Source of the DNA: Meghimatium bilineatum
Lineage: Eukaryota; Mollusca; Gastropoda; Stylommatophora; Philomycidae
Direction: 5' to 3'
Assembly: GCA_034231615.1 (NCBI GenBank)
Contig: CM067322.1
Location: forward strand, 61,829,032 to 61,893,031
DNA: 64,000 nucleotides
Shown: positions 11,851-24,400 of the stretch, piece after piece
Position numbering within the stretch: the first letter of the stretch is position 1
Layout: every line of letters starts with the position of its first letter
Notes under the pieces: generated by a model
Databases searched by the model: none
The model's input: only the letters and a program-made list of their open reading frames with translations
What the model was told of the DNA's origin: nothing
Program-made: the position numbers and the translations under genes

Positions 11851-12379
11851 TCCCTAATGTGTTAATGTGTATATACCTATTTCTATTTCCTTTTAGTTCC
11901 TTGTGGAACATAGGGCTACAACGGCTGCTCTTCAATGATTCATATGCTGTGATGCCCTCTTCATCTGTGCCCACAAGGTCCCAAATGATTTGGTTTCTTC
12001 CTACACTACTCCTCTCCAGGTGTTAAAACTCTCCTCTTTCCCTGTGGATTCCAGTTGTCTGGTTATGTGTATATATGGAAAATTTCAAATATGTTATATG
12101 CTACATTTTAATTATAAACATAGAGATGTATACAAATTTAGAAAGAGTTAAGGGGAAAACTTTGATAGTGAATCTTCTTTCATGAGCTGTGCAAGCTGGT
12201 GTGTCATTGTGCTCATTACTACACCCCGCTTTATGCATGCGAGTTATGGACAGTGTGCAGCAGACATGCCAGAATGTGAAATCAATTCCATATGTGCTGT
12301 ATCCACAGACTTCTCACAATAAAGTGGTAAGATAGAGTACCTGATACTGAAGTCATCACCAGAGCGAATATCCCAAGTA

Positions 12380-12815
12380 CATGTTGTTCGTCCATCACAA
12401 GTGATGATGACCATTTGTTACATCTACTTTTGAAAATTCATTGTTCTTGATTATGAGTTCATGGATGGCTAATGAGCCCTATTCGAGCTGTAAATGTCCT
12501 TGGACAGTTCAGACATGGAATGACGACTGTAGACGGATCTTGGTCTATCCATGACTTTCTAGCTGCTCTCCGCTGTTAAGCTGCTGCATTTCTTCTCTTT
12601 TCACAAGATGATGCGCTCTTTTTAATTTTAGAACACCATGTAGATCTATTTTGTGCAAGTTCTTCCCATGTATTGTGGTCTATTTAAAAGGCTTTCAGTG
12701 AGGTCTTTAAGGAGTCCTTGTAGCACTTCTTTTGGCCACCTTGAGATTGTGTGCACTTCTCAAGCTCACCATAGAGCTTGTTTCGATGGTGTTTCGAGTC
12801 TAATGCTGCCGAAAC
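12380..12815 (-). mobile_element. LINE family E 3' fragment
   Basis: Minus strand gives a KVAKRSATRTP segment then LHKIDLHGVLKLKRAHHLVK and downstream remains of a zinc-finger-like end. It is collinear with 30960-31435, where the C2H2-like end is clear. Both share the 3' flank CAAGTGATGATGACCATTTG. Confidence 0.65.
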
Positions 12816-14020
12816 AGACGTCAACATCAGGGCACAACTCTGGCCCTTTCTTTGTTGTTCCGCCCACCCACGACGTACACGTAACTAGTTCAAGCACAAC
12901 GTCGACCTGCCAGAACAACATGGTAACTGTTATCGAAGGTTATGACAAGTTCTACTTGTGACAGCACATTGCTATTTTAAAAAAAGATTCAGGTCTTTTA
13001 AAGTTCATACAAAATTTTAAAACTGAAGTATAGCAAAAATACCATGTATGGTAATAATAATGCTTTATTAAATATTAAATATACACAACAACAAAAAAAC
13101 AATACAAGTGCATTATTTACACCAAGATGATAGACAAAGTTGTCTGCTCTAACCAACAATAATTTTCAGGGTCAATTATTTGCATTTTACATTTTTGAGC
13201 CAGCTTCTATGTTAAGGGTTGAAGCCTTCTTATGGTGAATGCTCCAATCAATTACATATGAAAGTCATTTTAGATACATGTAGCAATTTTGTGTGTATGA
13301 CTTGCCCTAACGAGGGCTGATTCTCCCATCATAGGTTTTTTTTGTATGCAAAAACCAAACCTAATATGTTTTTAACCGGCATTGGTTTAGCGAAAGACAT
13401 TCTACATCCAGAAAGACACAAAACACACTGGGCAAGGTCTATTACAATCATAATGTATTTCAGAAATTTTTTATTTTTTTTTAAACTGGCAAAACTGCAT
13501 GTTTTCCCATAATGTAGATTGCACAGAGGTGGTACATGTAGCTGTGTGATAAAGACCACATGATCTTGCTGTCACCACATCGTGTACAGGGTTAGTTTTC
13601 TTCATTTATCCTCTGACACAATGTAATATATCCTTATAGGAGACCAATGCTCTTACCTTTCAGAATTGACAATTGTTTTGTGACATATCAAAACTATTTA
13701 ACTGCACTCTCTAAATTCTGTTTGCAATTTAATGTCTTGTTATTATTTTAAATTAAATTTTTCATAACTAATAGCTGGACTGACAATGATAAATTTTCAA
13801 TTTGCTTTAGAAAAAAAAACATCATGTGATCTCAAAAAATTATTTTACCAAAAATATATACCTGGCAGCAATTTTTTAGTTGCAGAAAAAATATAATAGT
13901 AAAAACATGCAGATGGAAGTATTGTTGTTCATTCAAAGATGAGAATGGAAATTTTAAAAATCTACAACTTATAACAAATAATCCAAATAATAGTAACATT
14001 AGAAAAATAACTACATAAAA
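12816..14020. other. Little recognisable; weak dispersed repeat at 13490-13640
   Basis: 13490-13640 resembles 27845-28040 (both read ACCACATCGTGTACA/GCCACAATATGTACA and GAGACCAATGC). The family is unknown. Confidence 0.3.
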
Positions 14021-14036
14021 TTTTATTTAACATGCT

Positions 14037-15216
14037 TCTTCTTCTTCTGCGTTTGCTCTCTTATAACCACAACAAATAAATCATGTGATTTCCACAGGGG
14101 AGTGTGAACTACATTGTGCAGCTAGTTCCACAGTTGAACTGTGTTATTTGCACCTCGGTTGGCTCACTCTGTGGCCCGGACATTCGAGGCCCAGAACATC
14201 TGTTTTTGTCATGCCTTTAATTCAGGTAGTGGGCTTCCCTATCCTGTGATAGCCTACCTATCTGTCGACGGGCGCGCGGGTGTGTAATGACATTTTGCAG
14301 AGACAATTGTTGTTCACATCTATCTTGAACAAGGTGGCGAGTGGCTGTGTAATGACTCTTCACCAAGATAATTGCCCTTCACATCTATCTTGAACAAGGT
14401 GTTCCACAGTTGGTGAACTTGCCTCGTATAATTAGACGTTTTGTGCCTGTATCCATCGAATACTGAACCATTTCTCATGCACGAGCCTGGTTCCAGTATA
14501 GGAAGAACTTGATAGAAGTGTTGGACCCAGGCTCTGTTGCCTGCTTAACCTATGTGTCATTCACCCCAAATCCAAGACTGAATCTCACTGTGTGTTTGGG
14601 AGCAAAGTGTGTTCTCGAGCTAAAATGACCTTGTCTGAGTGTTTTGCCTGAGCCCATCGAGTACTGAAACAAACCTTTCTCTCTGTGAGCATGTTTCCGG
14701 TATAGGATAGCTTGACAGTAGAGTTGAGCTAGGGCTGGTTTCTTTGCTGGATGCCCATGATTGGGTCTCTGCCCGTAAGGGAACACCGGTAACTAGAAGC
14801 TTGTCTCGAGCTAACAGAGCTTGTAGTTCAGATTTCCTTGGAACGTTTTCCCTTTCTATTTGCACTTAAAACTGCCCTCTCATTGTACTCCGTATGTTAT
14901 CTTTTCATCTCTCACCATGCATCTACCTTTCATGTCGTTTTTATTGGCCGTCCCTCCAATGTTTGGACAGGATTGACTAGCGTCACTGTGTGTCGACATT
15001 GTCACTGCATGTGTTGTCGCAGTGGTGTCAGAGATATTGACTGTCCCTTTTTCAGTCAATTCTCTTTTCATCTACTGTCTCCACATTCATGGACATAATC
15101 CCCAAAATGTTTAACCAGAATCAGCACGAGTACCTCTGTTTCCTGGGTGCACCACGAGGAGGTACTTTTAGGATCTTGGTTATCTGCCAAGAGCAGTGTG
15201 GTACCTTTTGCACCCC
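14037..15216 (-). mobile_element. 1.2-kb non-coding retroposon, copy 1
   Basis: Bounded by identical 12-bp repeats ATTTAACATGCT at 14025-14036 and 15217-15228. On the minus strand it starts GGGGTGCAAAAGG and ends CGCAGAAGAAGAAG. It aligns over most of its length with 44872-46104. No frame is conserved between copies. It has two internal subrepeats (about 14445-14545 and 14650-14745) built around CATCGA(G/A)TACTGAA, TTTCTC, GAGC and GGTATAGGA. GC content is clearly above its surroundings. Confidence 0.85.
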
Positions 15217-15287
15217 ATTTAACATGCTGAAACATAATTGAAATTCCAGTGGAAATGCACTAATTTCCAACTATATATATATATATA

Positions 15288-15338
15288 TGGTAGATTATAT
15301 TCAACTTTTAATTGTGAATATTTTTTAGGCTTAAATTG

Positions 15339-15342
<4 letters not shown>
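15288..15342 (+). repeat. Left arm of a perfect 55-bp inverted repeat
   Basis: Exact reverse complement of 16198-16252. Both inner and outer edges touch (TA)n runs (15272-15288 and 15341-15366). Confidence 0.95.
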
Positions 15343-15369
<27 letters not shown>

Positions 15370-15834
15370 AGTTAGTTTATTTGTTGTTTGATCATCATCA
15401 TAGCTCTTCATACAAGACCATAGGTGCTCCATCTCATATTCAGCATGTGGTAACTAACTGTGTTGGTTGATAACTTTTCTTTTGATTCCTGTATGCCACA
15501 CATTTCTTACAACACAATTCATTCCCAGGTCTTGCATTCTAGTCACAGATATGGAAGATGAAATTTGCCTCATAGCTGGTCCATGATTGCATTTAAAATA
15601 TCAGCACGGTCCATTCAGCTACCACTAGTCATTGTGGCCATGCTAGCAAGTCTTGTCAGCTCTTTCATTTCCTTATTTCTGTCTACTCTTTAATTTAATT
15701 TCGAGTTCCCTTCCTTGTTGTCTTTACCTTCCCTAACTCATGCATCAAGTACCCATTTACAGCTGGGTTGACTGAATGAGCAGTCATGTCAGGTGAGAAA
15801 TCACGACCCAGATTATTTTTTGTTTGTTCTGGAC

Positions 15835-15910
15835 GTCGTTTCAAACCTGGCACTGTAACCCAGTGATAGTAAGCGTGCTCACTATCAGTTAGGCTACCAC
15901 GCTCCTCGTT
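15835..15910 (-). mobile_element. tRNA-derived SINE head
   Basis: Minus strand: GTGGTAGCCTAACTGATAG (A box) and CCAGGTTTGAAACG (B box). A third type of tRNA-like head, different from those at 985 and 11740. Confidence 0.5.
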
Positions 15911-15949
15911 ATGGTGCACTGGCCATTGAAAGAAATGGGTGACTTATAG

Positions 15950-16079
15950 CAGTACTTCTCAACACCACGCCGCAGCAACATGTCTACTGAGCTGCGAGAG
16001 CATCAGTTAGCGAATACATTAGCATGTTGGTTATCAGATAGCGAACACAGAAGAATAAAACATAAGTTCTAAAGCACTG
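15950..16079. mobile_element. Possible hAT-type MITE
   Basis: Ends CAGTACTTCTCAACACC and, reversed, CAGTGCTTTAGAACTTATG look like hAT inverted ends. No 8-bp target duplication is visible. Confidence 0.4.
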
Positions 16080-16197
16080 AAAATGTACAAAGCATAGTTG
16101 ACTATTTATAAAAAGGACCTCTATTTTATGTGTTTTGTCAGATTCAAATGTACTTATTGAGGTATAGCAGGCTTATGTAAATCATAACAAATCTGCA

Positions 16198-16252
16198 ATA
16201 TCAATTTAAGCCTAAAAAATATTCACAATTAAAAGTTGAATATAATCTACCA
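16198..16252 (-). repeat. Right arm of a perfect 55-bp inverted repeat
   Basis: Exact reverse complement of 15288-15342, 855 bases away. The enclosed DNA holds a SINE head and a possible hAT MITE. Confidence 0.95.
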
Positions 16253-16629
16253 AAGTGAGATCCCATCAGTAACTTCCAATTCTCTATTAACTTGCAGTTA
16301 AACAATCTTACAAAATTATTACAGTCAGAAATAATTAATGCTCTTTTCCTAGACCAGATTTCACTGTCTGTGTGCATGAATATAACCACATGGACCAGTT
16401 CACACACGGCCTAGTTGGTAGACCACCTTTCTGTCCACCAATATGGTAACACAAGTTTCCATGACATCCTGATCCCATTAAGACAAAATGGCAATAAAGG
16501 TCATGAAAGTGCTGACATACACAGCTAGTATGCAATAGAGATTGCCTAACAGTGGGCCTCAATGCAAAAATAGTCATGAAGGCTGAAAACTAGGCATAAT
16601 TGGTCAACAGATAGTTTGAGTTGCAGAGG

Positions 16630-16860
16630 TTAGGTGTAGATAGCTGCTGCCCATATGTTGCTGGAGTTCGGAAGGGGAGCAAAAAATAGTAACACTTATT
16701 ATCTTTCATGAGTCGACATGTGGGCAACTAAGTAGGTTTTTGAGGTAGTGTTTGACTTATAGAGGGTCAAAGTATCCCAGAAGTCATGCTAAGTCGGATG
16801 TGTCAGATTGAAAAGCCTAGATATCACAGCCATGTGTAAACCATGACACTAGCAGAGAGC
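16630..16860 (+). mobile_element. SINE with conserved core, diverged copy
   Basis: Contains GTTCGGAAGGGGAGCAAAAA, a degraded form of the core near 16710 and AAGTCGGATGTGTCAGATTG near 16792, in the same order as 4200-4400. Confidence 0.6.
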
Positions 16861-17555
16861 AGTCTAACTCCACTAAAGTTGGAAAAACACCAGCCTTTGG
16901 TGTGGAAGAACCAGATGTTCAAGCTTATCCTCATAAAACAAGGAACAGAAAGAAAGGGAGGAATGAATGCTCAAGCTACAAAGACTATTTGGCTATCTAA
17001 CAATCAGTTACAAATGAACAAGCAGGGTTTAGATGGGAAGGTTTCAAATTCTGCTGTATCATCATTTCTAGTGAGTTTTAATTTTAACATTAAAAATTTT
17101 GTTTCAAAACACAAAAATACTTTGCGTCTTTCATCAAACATCCAACCTTTCAGTTAAAATATTTCATCTTTTAACTTTAACAAATCTTTTCATCTTCTGA
17201 GTTTTGTGTCATTTATCATTCTGACCAACAAATGCACAGTCTTGCTCAGGTTCATTCTACTCTTGTATGCCAATATTGCTATATTTGAGTATGTCCAGAT
17301 TTATATCTTTGTGTACAATAGATGAAACATCAAATCAGGTCTAACAACTCCCTTAAAAATACTAACCCATCATCTTTTCTTCCTGTCTCTTACAGAAAAT
17401 AACAGACAAGGAAGGTGCTAAATATAAATCTCATTAGCAATCTCACAAAAACAACTTGAAAACCGACCCGTCTAGATTGTACTCAGAATTCAATTGGATG
17501 TATTATCAGTACATAAATATTATTATCAAAACTAGTTGAAATGCTATGCCCTATA
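16861..17555. other. No gene supported
   Basis: A 104-codon open frame at 16843-17157 (+) has no recognised domain and begins within SINE sequence. The rest is AT-rich spacer. Confidence 0.35.
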
Positions 17556-17715
17556 CAGAAGTGCTTCTCAGAGTGGTGGTCCATAGGCTAGTGCCGTACC
17601 ACAAGCCATCAGTGCATGTCCTTATACATCATATGATGTTCAGTACCATGCCGGCTACTAGCAGATTAAGAAACAAAATGCTGGTCCATGATAACCAAAG
17701 GTTTGAGAAACACTG
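17556..17715. mobile_element. hAT-type MITE
   Basis: 160 bp with ends CAGAAGTGCTTCTCAGAGTG and, reversed, CAGTGTTTCTCAAACCTTTG, typical of hAT inverted ends. Flanking 8-mers no longer match. Confidence 0.55.
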
Positions 17716-17764
17716 ATATAAAGGGTACACATTAATTATTATTATTAGAAGTAGGTATAGTATT

Positions 17765-18000
17765 GAATAACTGATGACCAAGGGAGATACTTATCTGATC
17801 CCCAGAACAGCAAGATTTCACTCTTTCCCTGTGCCAGGTTAAAAGTAGGTACATGTTTTCTTCAGCTGTGTTATGTCTGTATATAGAGTGTTATTGGTGG
17901 TATTTGGTGGAGTTGTTTCAGAAGATCTTGTAGTGTTGGGCATTCAATAAGGTGATATTTTACTATTTCCTCCTGTCTGTTGCAGTATGGTGTATGGTCT
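17765..18000 (-). mobile_element. LINE family B extreme 3' fragment
   Basis: Collinear with 9755-9960: shares GTGCCAGGT, TTCTTCAGCTGTGTTAT, TCTTGTAGTGTTGGGCATTC and GTATGGTGTATGGTCT. Just downstream of the VTI1B 3' end. Confidence 0.6.
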
Positions 18001-18033
18001 CCGAAAGGATATTTTAGATATAACAACTACCAC

Positions 18034-18039
18034 TTTATT
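18034..18039 (-). promoter_or_regulatory. Possible VTI1B poly(A) signal
   Basis: AATAAA on the minus strand about 350 bases after the VTI1B stop. It is a plausible end of the 3' UTR, but such hexamers are common in this AT-rich DNA. Confidence 0.3.
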
Positions 18040-18386
18040 TAACAAAGAATATGACAAAAAACACTGAACACACATGATAATGAATATAGGGGGGTGGGGG
18101 TCATTTATCTGTTTTTTAAATAGTTTTACAGACTGCTTGAGCAAAATTACCCCCACTTTATTCCCTTACCGGTAACTATGAACAGCCAATATCAGATAAG
18201 AATGTAGTTAGCATACCATGAAAACATGATAGATGCTGCAGCAATATCAGATGTAGTGAAAATGTGTTTACAACATGTCAAGGTTAAACATTTCTAATCA
18301 GGGCATTAGAAAAATACAAACATGTTCAAAAACATCAATGTTCTATTTGGTCCTTATTTATCATGTCAGCTCATAAAACTGACACA

Positions 18387-18477
18387 TCAACTGAAAAATT
18401 TCCAGTACACAACTCCACCAAGAATTCCTAACTCTATTAAAATAATCACAGCCAAAATGAGCTTGTTAGTCATCATT
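18387..18477 (-). CDS. VTI1B: VTI1B exon 7 (tail anchor and stop)
   Basis: A 91-bp last exon. Acceptor TATCCTCAG completes Arg188, then [29 protein letters not shown] and TGA at 18387-18389. This is the single C-terminal membrane anchor of a SNARE, with the TNK motif just before the membrane as in VTI1 proteins. Confidence 0.92.
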
Positions 18478-21400
18478 CTGAGGATAAGAAAATATATGTG
18501 TTATTTAGCAAAGATGAATCATCATATCAAAAACCTGTCAGGGTCATTGGAATACCACATTGGAAGCATCAACACACAGAGTACTCTAGCAATTTCTATC
18601 TCCAGCAAAGCAGATGAGTCCATGATTTTCTTTGTCTGCCTATTGTTTTTCACAAGAAATCTATCAGCATACATATCCAAACCATGCAAGTTTTCATCAT
18701 TTCACTATTTGAAGTTAGTGATTCTTGTGGATCAGCATGCATCTCTATTTTATTTCTTACGTACAATGTTGTCTTAGGTTCTCAATAGATGTGCAGAATT
18801 TAACTGCAAATTTTGTATTCATATACCTATATTCACCTCTCCATATCTGCAGTGAGTGTCCAACTTTCATAACCAAATAGAAAGCACTTGTGAGTAATAA
18901 AATTTGATTTTCATTCTAACACTGATGTTGCTTTTCAAATTAAGTTTAGACTTGACATTACAGCTCCATCCACTAAACAAAGTCACAGGACCCGATAACA
19001 TACAAGTCGAATTAATAAAAGCAGCGGAAGATATAGGTATAAAATGGTTACATAGATTGTTTAATATCGAACACACAAGAAATACCATAAGACTGGACAA
19101 ACGCTGTAATAATACCTATGTGGAAGAAAATGGCAGCAAAAGAGATTGTACAAAGTACAGAGGTATTTCACTTCTAAGCCACACTGGAAAAATTGTCTAC
19201 AGAATTCTAGAAAGAAGATTACGGGCATTCATAGAACCGCAGCTTAGCAACACTTAAATGTATTTCTTCTTCTTCTTCAGCGTTCATTCTCAAACTCCTG
19301 CTAGATCTCAAAAATGTATTTCATAAGAACAAAAGCTGTACAGATACCATTTTTACACACAGACATATGGCAGAAAAAACTGAAAACAACAAAGAATTGT
19401 ATAATGCATTTGTAGACCAAGAAAAAAGCTTTCAACAGAGTAGAAAGACAACTTTGGAAAATACTATCACAATATGCTTTCCACAACATCTAATAAATTT
19501 GTCTAGAAGTAGTTACACAGGCAGTCAATGTGCAGTTAGAACAAGTGTAGGGCTTTCAGATAAATTCCACATACACTATGGTATGCAACAAGGATATGTT
19601 CTATCTCCCTTGTTATTCATCACATATATCGATAGCATATGTAAAACTGCCAACACTAATGAAGAAGATAATTAAAACAACCTCCTGGGCAAACTTCTTT
19701 TTGCAGATGATCAAGCAATAATAGCATTTTAAAAAAAGAACAACTACAGCAACATATAAATAGACTCCACACAACATGTAGGAACATTAACATGAAGATA
19801 AACACAGATAAAACTGAGGTTATGATGCTCGCAAAAACAGAAACATCACTATTCTAATTGATGATCAACAACTTAAACAGGTTAAAGAATTCACTTATCT
19901 TAGAAGCTTCATATCATCGAATGGGAAAAAACACAAAAGAAATCCAACAGATGTAACATAGCATACCAGATCTTGGGGCAGATGTCTCCTATTTTCAAAA
20001 ACAAATGTGTGAACATGAATACCAAAACTGCACTATATAAAACAATAATACCATCACTATGCTACCAATGTCAAACATGGACACCAACAACAGAATCCAA
20101 AAGAAAACTTATTACAACAGAAATGACTTGTCTACATCGAATCCTCAAAGTAACAAGAAGAGACAGAATCAGAAGTGAAAACATAAAAAGATTAACAAAC
20201 ACAATACTAATTCTGGATTACATCAGAAGACAACAGATTATGTGGTTTTCGCATGCTTCCAGACTACCATCAGACAGTGCCCCTCAAAAAGCATTACTAT
20301 ACCGACACAATGGATACAAGGATAAATGGAATAACTGCCTAAACTGGAGAAATGCTCACATCTTTCCCATTCTGAAAAGTAAAAAACTTCCAGATGAACC
20401 CAAAAGCTACCATTTCATATTCCTAACATCATGTCTTGGGAAATTGGCAAAAAGAACGTTTAACGTACAACTTTACCGGTTCCTTGAGAGTTAACAATTA
20501 ATGTCATGATCTTTAATATACAGTGAGTTTAAAGTAATGTGACACATGATGCATACTTGTAAAGTTAATCATCATAAGGTAACTGTAAGCTGAATTGTGA
20601 ACCAGCATCATAGCACATAGTTTTTCTATAAGCTATTAGCTTAGTAAGTGGCTGACCAGAAACCACCTGATTAGCTTCTCCTACTGCTCTTGTTCAGTAG
20701 AGATGGTGTCATTCCTTGACCTTGCCAGATCATAGGCCCTCTGTTACCCTATTGTCCTAAGGCTGGGTGATTCACAGGAGTAATTTTTATTTCAAACCAC
20801 ACTTCCTGCTGGTCGGCAGTGAATGACTTAACATTACACTACCACTGCTCCTAAAAAAGACTAAAGAGATCTCAACCACATTTGCATCCTAATAAAGGAA
20901 ACATGAAGGCATTTTCTAATAGCTTTTGTTATTAAACTTCAGCTGGACCTCTCTTGTAGCAAGACAATGGTCCTACTAAATTTCCAGTAAAGTGTAGTCC
21001 AGAGAATGGAGATGTATTGTGTCATCGATTTATATGAGCCAATGGCCCAACACATTCAACTATAATGGTATAAGAAGGAATGAAGAGTTCTCAATGAATG
21101 ACTTCTGCCACATCTTTTTAAGATACAAACTGGAGTGCAACAGGGATGTCTCGTCAGAATTTCTCTTTTTGTTAGTTATAGATTGGATTATGGCAGCAAC
21201 AATAGCAGATAACAGATTTGGAATCCAATGGACGCTGGTTAAACAACTAAAAGACATCAATTTTGCAAACGATCATGCATTGCTGTCAAACAACTACATT
21301 CAGATGAAATCAAAGATGAGTATTCTAAATGATGTCACAACAAATATGCATACCTGTCAACCTGTTGAGACTGAAAACCATTAAAAAAAGTTATGAAAAA

Positions 21401-24400
21401 CCATAATTGAGAATGAAAAACAGTAAAACCATACACAATGGTGAGGGGGGCTCTCCATCCGCACCAAAAAAAAAAAAAGGCATTCTTGATTTTTTACGGG
21501 TAGTTTGCCTTTGTTTAACATAGACAGTCATAGTGTGGGAAAATTATAGAGTACAAAGACTATGCCTATGTATCTTTACGTAACTTTAATACGAAAAAAA
21601 GAAATATGATTTTAAAAAAATTAATACAGAGAATGGATGCTTAGATCCGTTTGAAACTATAACAACTTGTAGGAGTGCTCTATAAAGCGTTCAACAATAA
21701 TTTCAACAATCCATGAATAGCGCACATCAGCAGAAATCGTACAACTATGACCGGCGGAGATCATGCATCTATGACCGGCAGTAATCATGCATATATGACC
21801 GGCAGTAATCATGCATATATGACCGGCGGAGAATGTGCATATATGAACGTCGGAGAATGTGCATCTATGACTGGCGGAGATCAAGCATTTATGACCGGCG
21901 GAGAACAGGCATCTATGAATAGCGGAGATTGTGCATCAGCGGAGGTCGTACAACTATGACCGGCATTGATCATGCATCTATGACCGGCGGAGAATGTGCA
22001 TATATGAACGGCGGAGAATGTGCATCGGCTATTGGCGGAGGTCGTACAACTATGACTCATGGAGATTGTGCATCTGTGATCGGAAGCGATCGTGCATCTA
22101 TAGCAGCGACAGCTTCATTTTCAGTCAGCGGCATCATTTTCTCATTTTCCGTTTGTAATTCCTAAAAAGAAACATAACGTGACAATAAAATATTGGTTTA
22201 AGATAAGTCTTAAGATCAGATTTCGGCCTACATAAACAAATAACATTCTATTATTTAACTATAGGTCTACCTACACTACCTAGGTCTAGGGGGCAAACAA
22301 AAACATACAACATAAATTAAACAATGTATATAGTAGGCCTAGAAACAGAATACACGTGTGTTACTAGTATTTGTGTACTGTTGATACACTGAGTAACACT
22401 GTCAATGCACGTGGACAAAAATTCCCTAATTTCGGTATAAAGACAACATTCCCAGCACAGAGAATAATTAAAGTACTGGGTAGTGTGTTAAAAGCATTGT
22501 TTCCAACAATACTTCACCCAAGACCAGATCAAATAAAACCCGCATACGACACTATTGTGAATAAAACCCCGCACAAATCACTGTTTCCACTAAAATATAT
22601 ACAAAAATATCAGTGTCACCATTAAATTTAGTAAAAAAACCCAAAACATACAGAACTGCAGAAATTCACATAAAAACCCGTAAATGCCGGCGTATGCCGG
22701 CGTATGCCCGTAAAACCTAACAGCTTGGAAGAAACCGTAAAAATTACGGGAATTTACGGGCAGTTGACAGGTATGAATATGCTGCAATATACACAGAGAA
22801 AAAATAAAGATTATGAGAATAAATGCCATTAACGAAAAATAGCTCATGCTAAGTGAAACAGCCTTACACAAGAGAGAATCTTACAAATGCTGTGGCAACA
22901 ACATATGCATCGAGATTGAGGAATGGACATTGATGTCAGGATAAGAATACACAATTCGAGGCATTCTGATCTGTTGACCTTACACCAAGCCATAAACCTA
23001 ACACATCCACACAACATTGGTAACACATATCACATTAAATGATCCTCCCCTTTTCTACATAGCATGATCATTCACACATGCTTTTCTGATATACATGATT
23101 ACACAGAAATAATTTTGATCAAACTAAATAAATGTATACAATTCTGCATAAACCTGTTTAGAACAAATAAGAGAGATAACTAATATCATGCGCAGGTAAA
23201 TGATACCTCATAAATGATTAAAATTAGTTTCAAATGATACCTTTTTGAATACAAAAACTCTGCTAAAGATGAATATATCAAGCCATTGGTGCAAATAAAA
23301 TGGTGAAACAAAGCATTTCCATTCTTTGTACAACATCCTGCTGGAAATTTAGTAGCGTTTTGGTCCTGCTACAAGAGAGATCCAGCAGGAATTTGAGAAT
23401 GAATGATGAAGAAAAATACAAAAATTAATCATCAGAATAAAATATTATATAAACGTCATACCTTCGAGCCATTCCTTTAAGTATGTGACGACTTTTAGTC
23501 AGATTAACATCTGTCTCCACCAGCTGTAAACCAAAACAAAAATCCACATTAAGACAATTGATATAGATAAAAGATAATTTCAGTTCATTCAATAACTTAT
23601 TATAAGCAAATTCTTGAGTGCTATAACAATTTGCTCCACACATCAGTGTTCTCTCAGCATCTTGCAATGATGCTCTCAACATGGAAAGAAATGACTACTC
23701 CCCTTTATGCCATTTATAGCCCAAAAGGAACTAAATGTTTCTCAAATATAAGCGAGTTAGCACCCCTTTCACCACTAAAATTTGTTAACTCCCTCCCCCC
23801 ACCACACACATAAAATTTACTCCTCATAAGAACATTAATTAAAATATTAATTTATGCATTACTGCATTTACATATTTTCCTATTAAAGATAGCAGGGATG
23901 ATTTTAATTGTTATAATAAAGGTCTTAAATATAAGAAGAAATTTTAAAAAAAAATTGATTAGTGTAAGAAACAAAATCCACAGCATGCAAGATCAAAATT
24001 AATGACTCAATACTCTAACAGGTCCACCAATTCAAGTATTTAGGAATACTGATGTGGAGCTGCAGCAAAATTTACTTCACGCTCTCTGGATCAAATCAAA
24101 CAAATATTTGTGCTCATTATTTAAGAGCGAATGCAGAAGAATAATAACATAAGATAGAAGTGTACAACAGTTGTTTTTTTTTCATTTGTTCTCAAACTCC
24201 CACCAGATTTCTCTTATAGCAGGACTATGGTTCTACTAGATTTTCAGCATGAGGTAGTCCCAGAGAATGGAAATGTGATGTGTCACTGCTTTATTTGTGC
24301 CAACGGACCTACTTCTCTGACTTCAGCATTGGTAACTATGTTCAATGATTTTACCACTTCCACTGATAGGTGGACACCTGTAACCATATCACTAGTATAA

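Noticed and set aside
14838..15098. Open frame in retroposon copy 1 (and 45741-45977 in copy 2) as a protein
   Set aside because: A short IGRPSNV.TGLTS block is shared, but frames shift on both sides and most differences change residues, so the similarity is nucleotide-level.
18322..18777. 151-codon plus-strand open frame
   Set aside because: It runs antisense over VTI1B exon 7 and has no recognisable domain; the real signal is the minus-strand tail-anchor exon.
22055..22165. Minus-strand exon-like segment (acceptor TTTTTAG, then [17 protein letters not shown]...)
   Set aside because: Tested as the VTI1B last exon. In the required phase it gives a short stop-terminated tail without a membrane anchor. 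The true exon was found at 18387-18477. The segment leads into the minisatellite.
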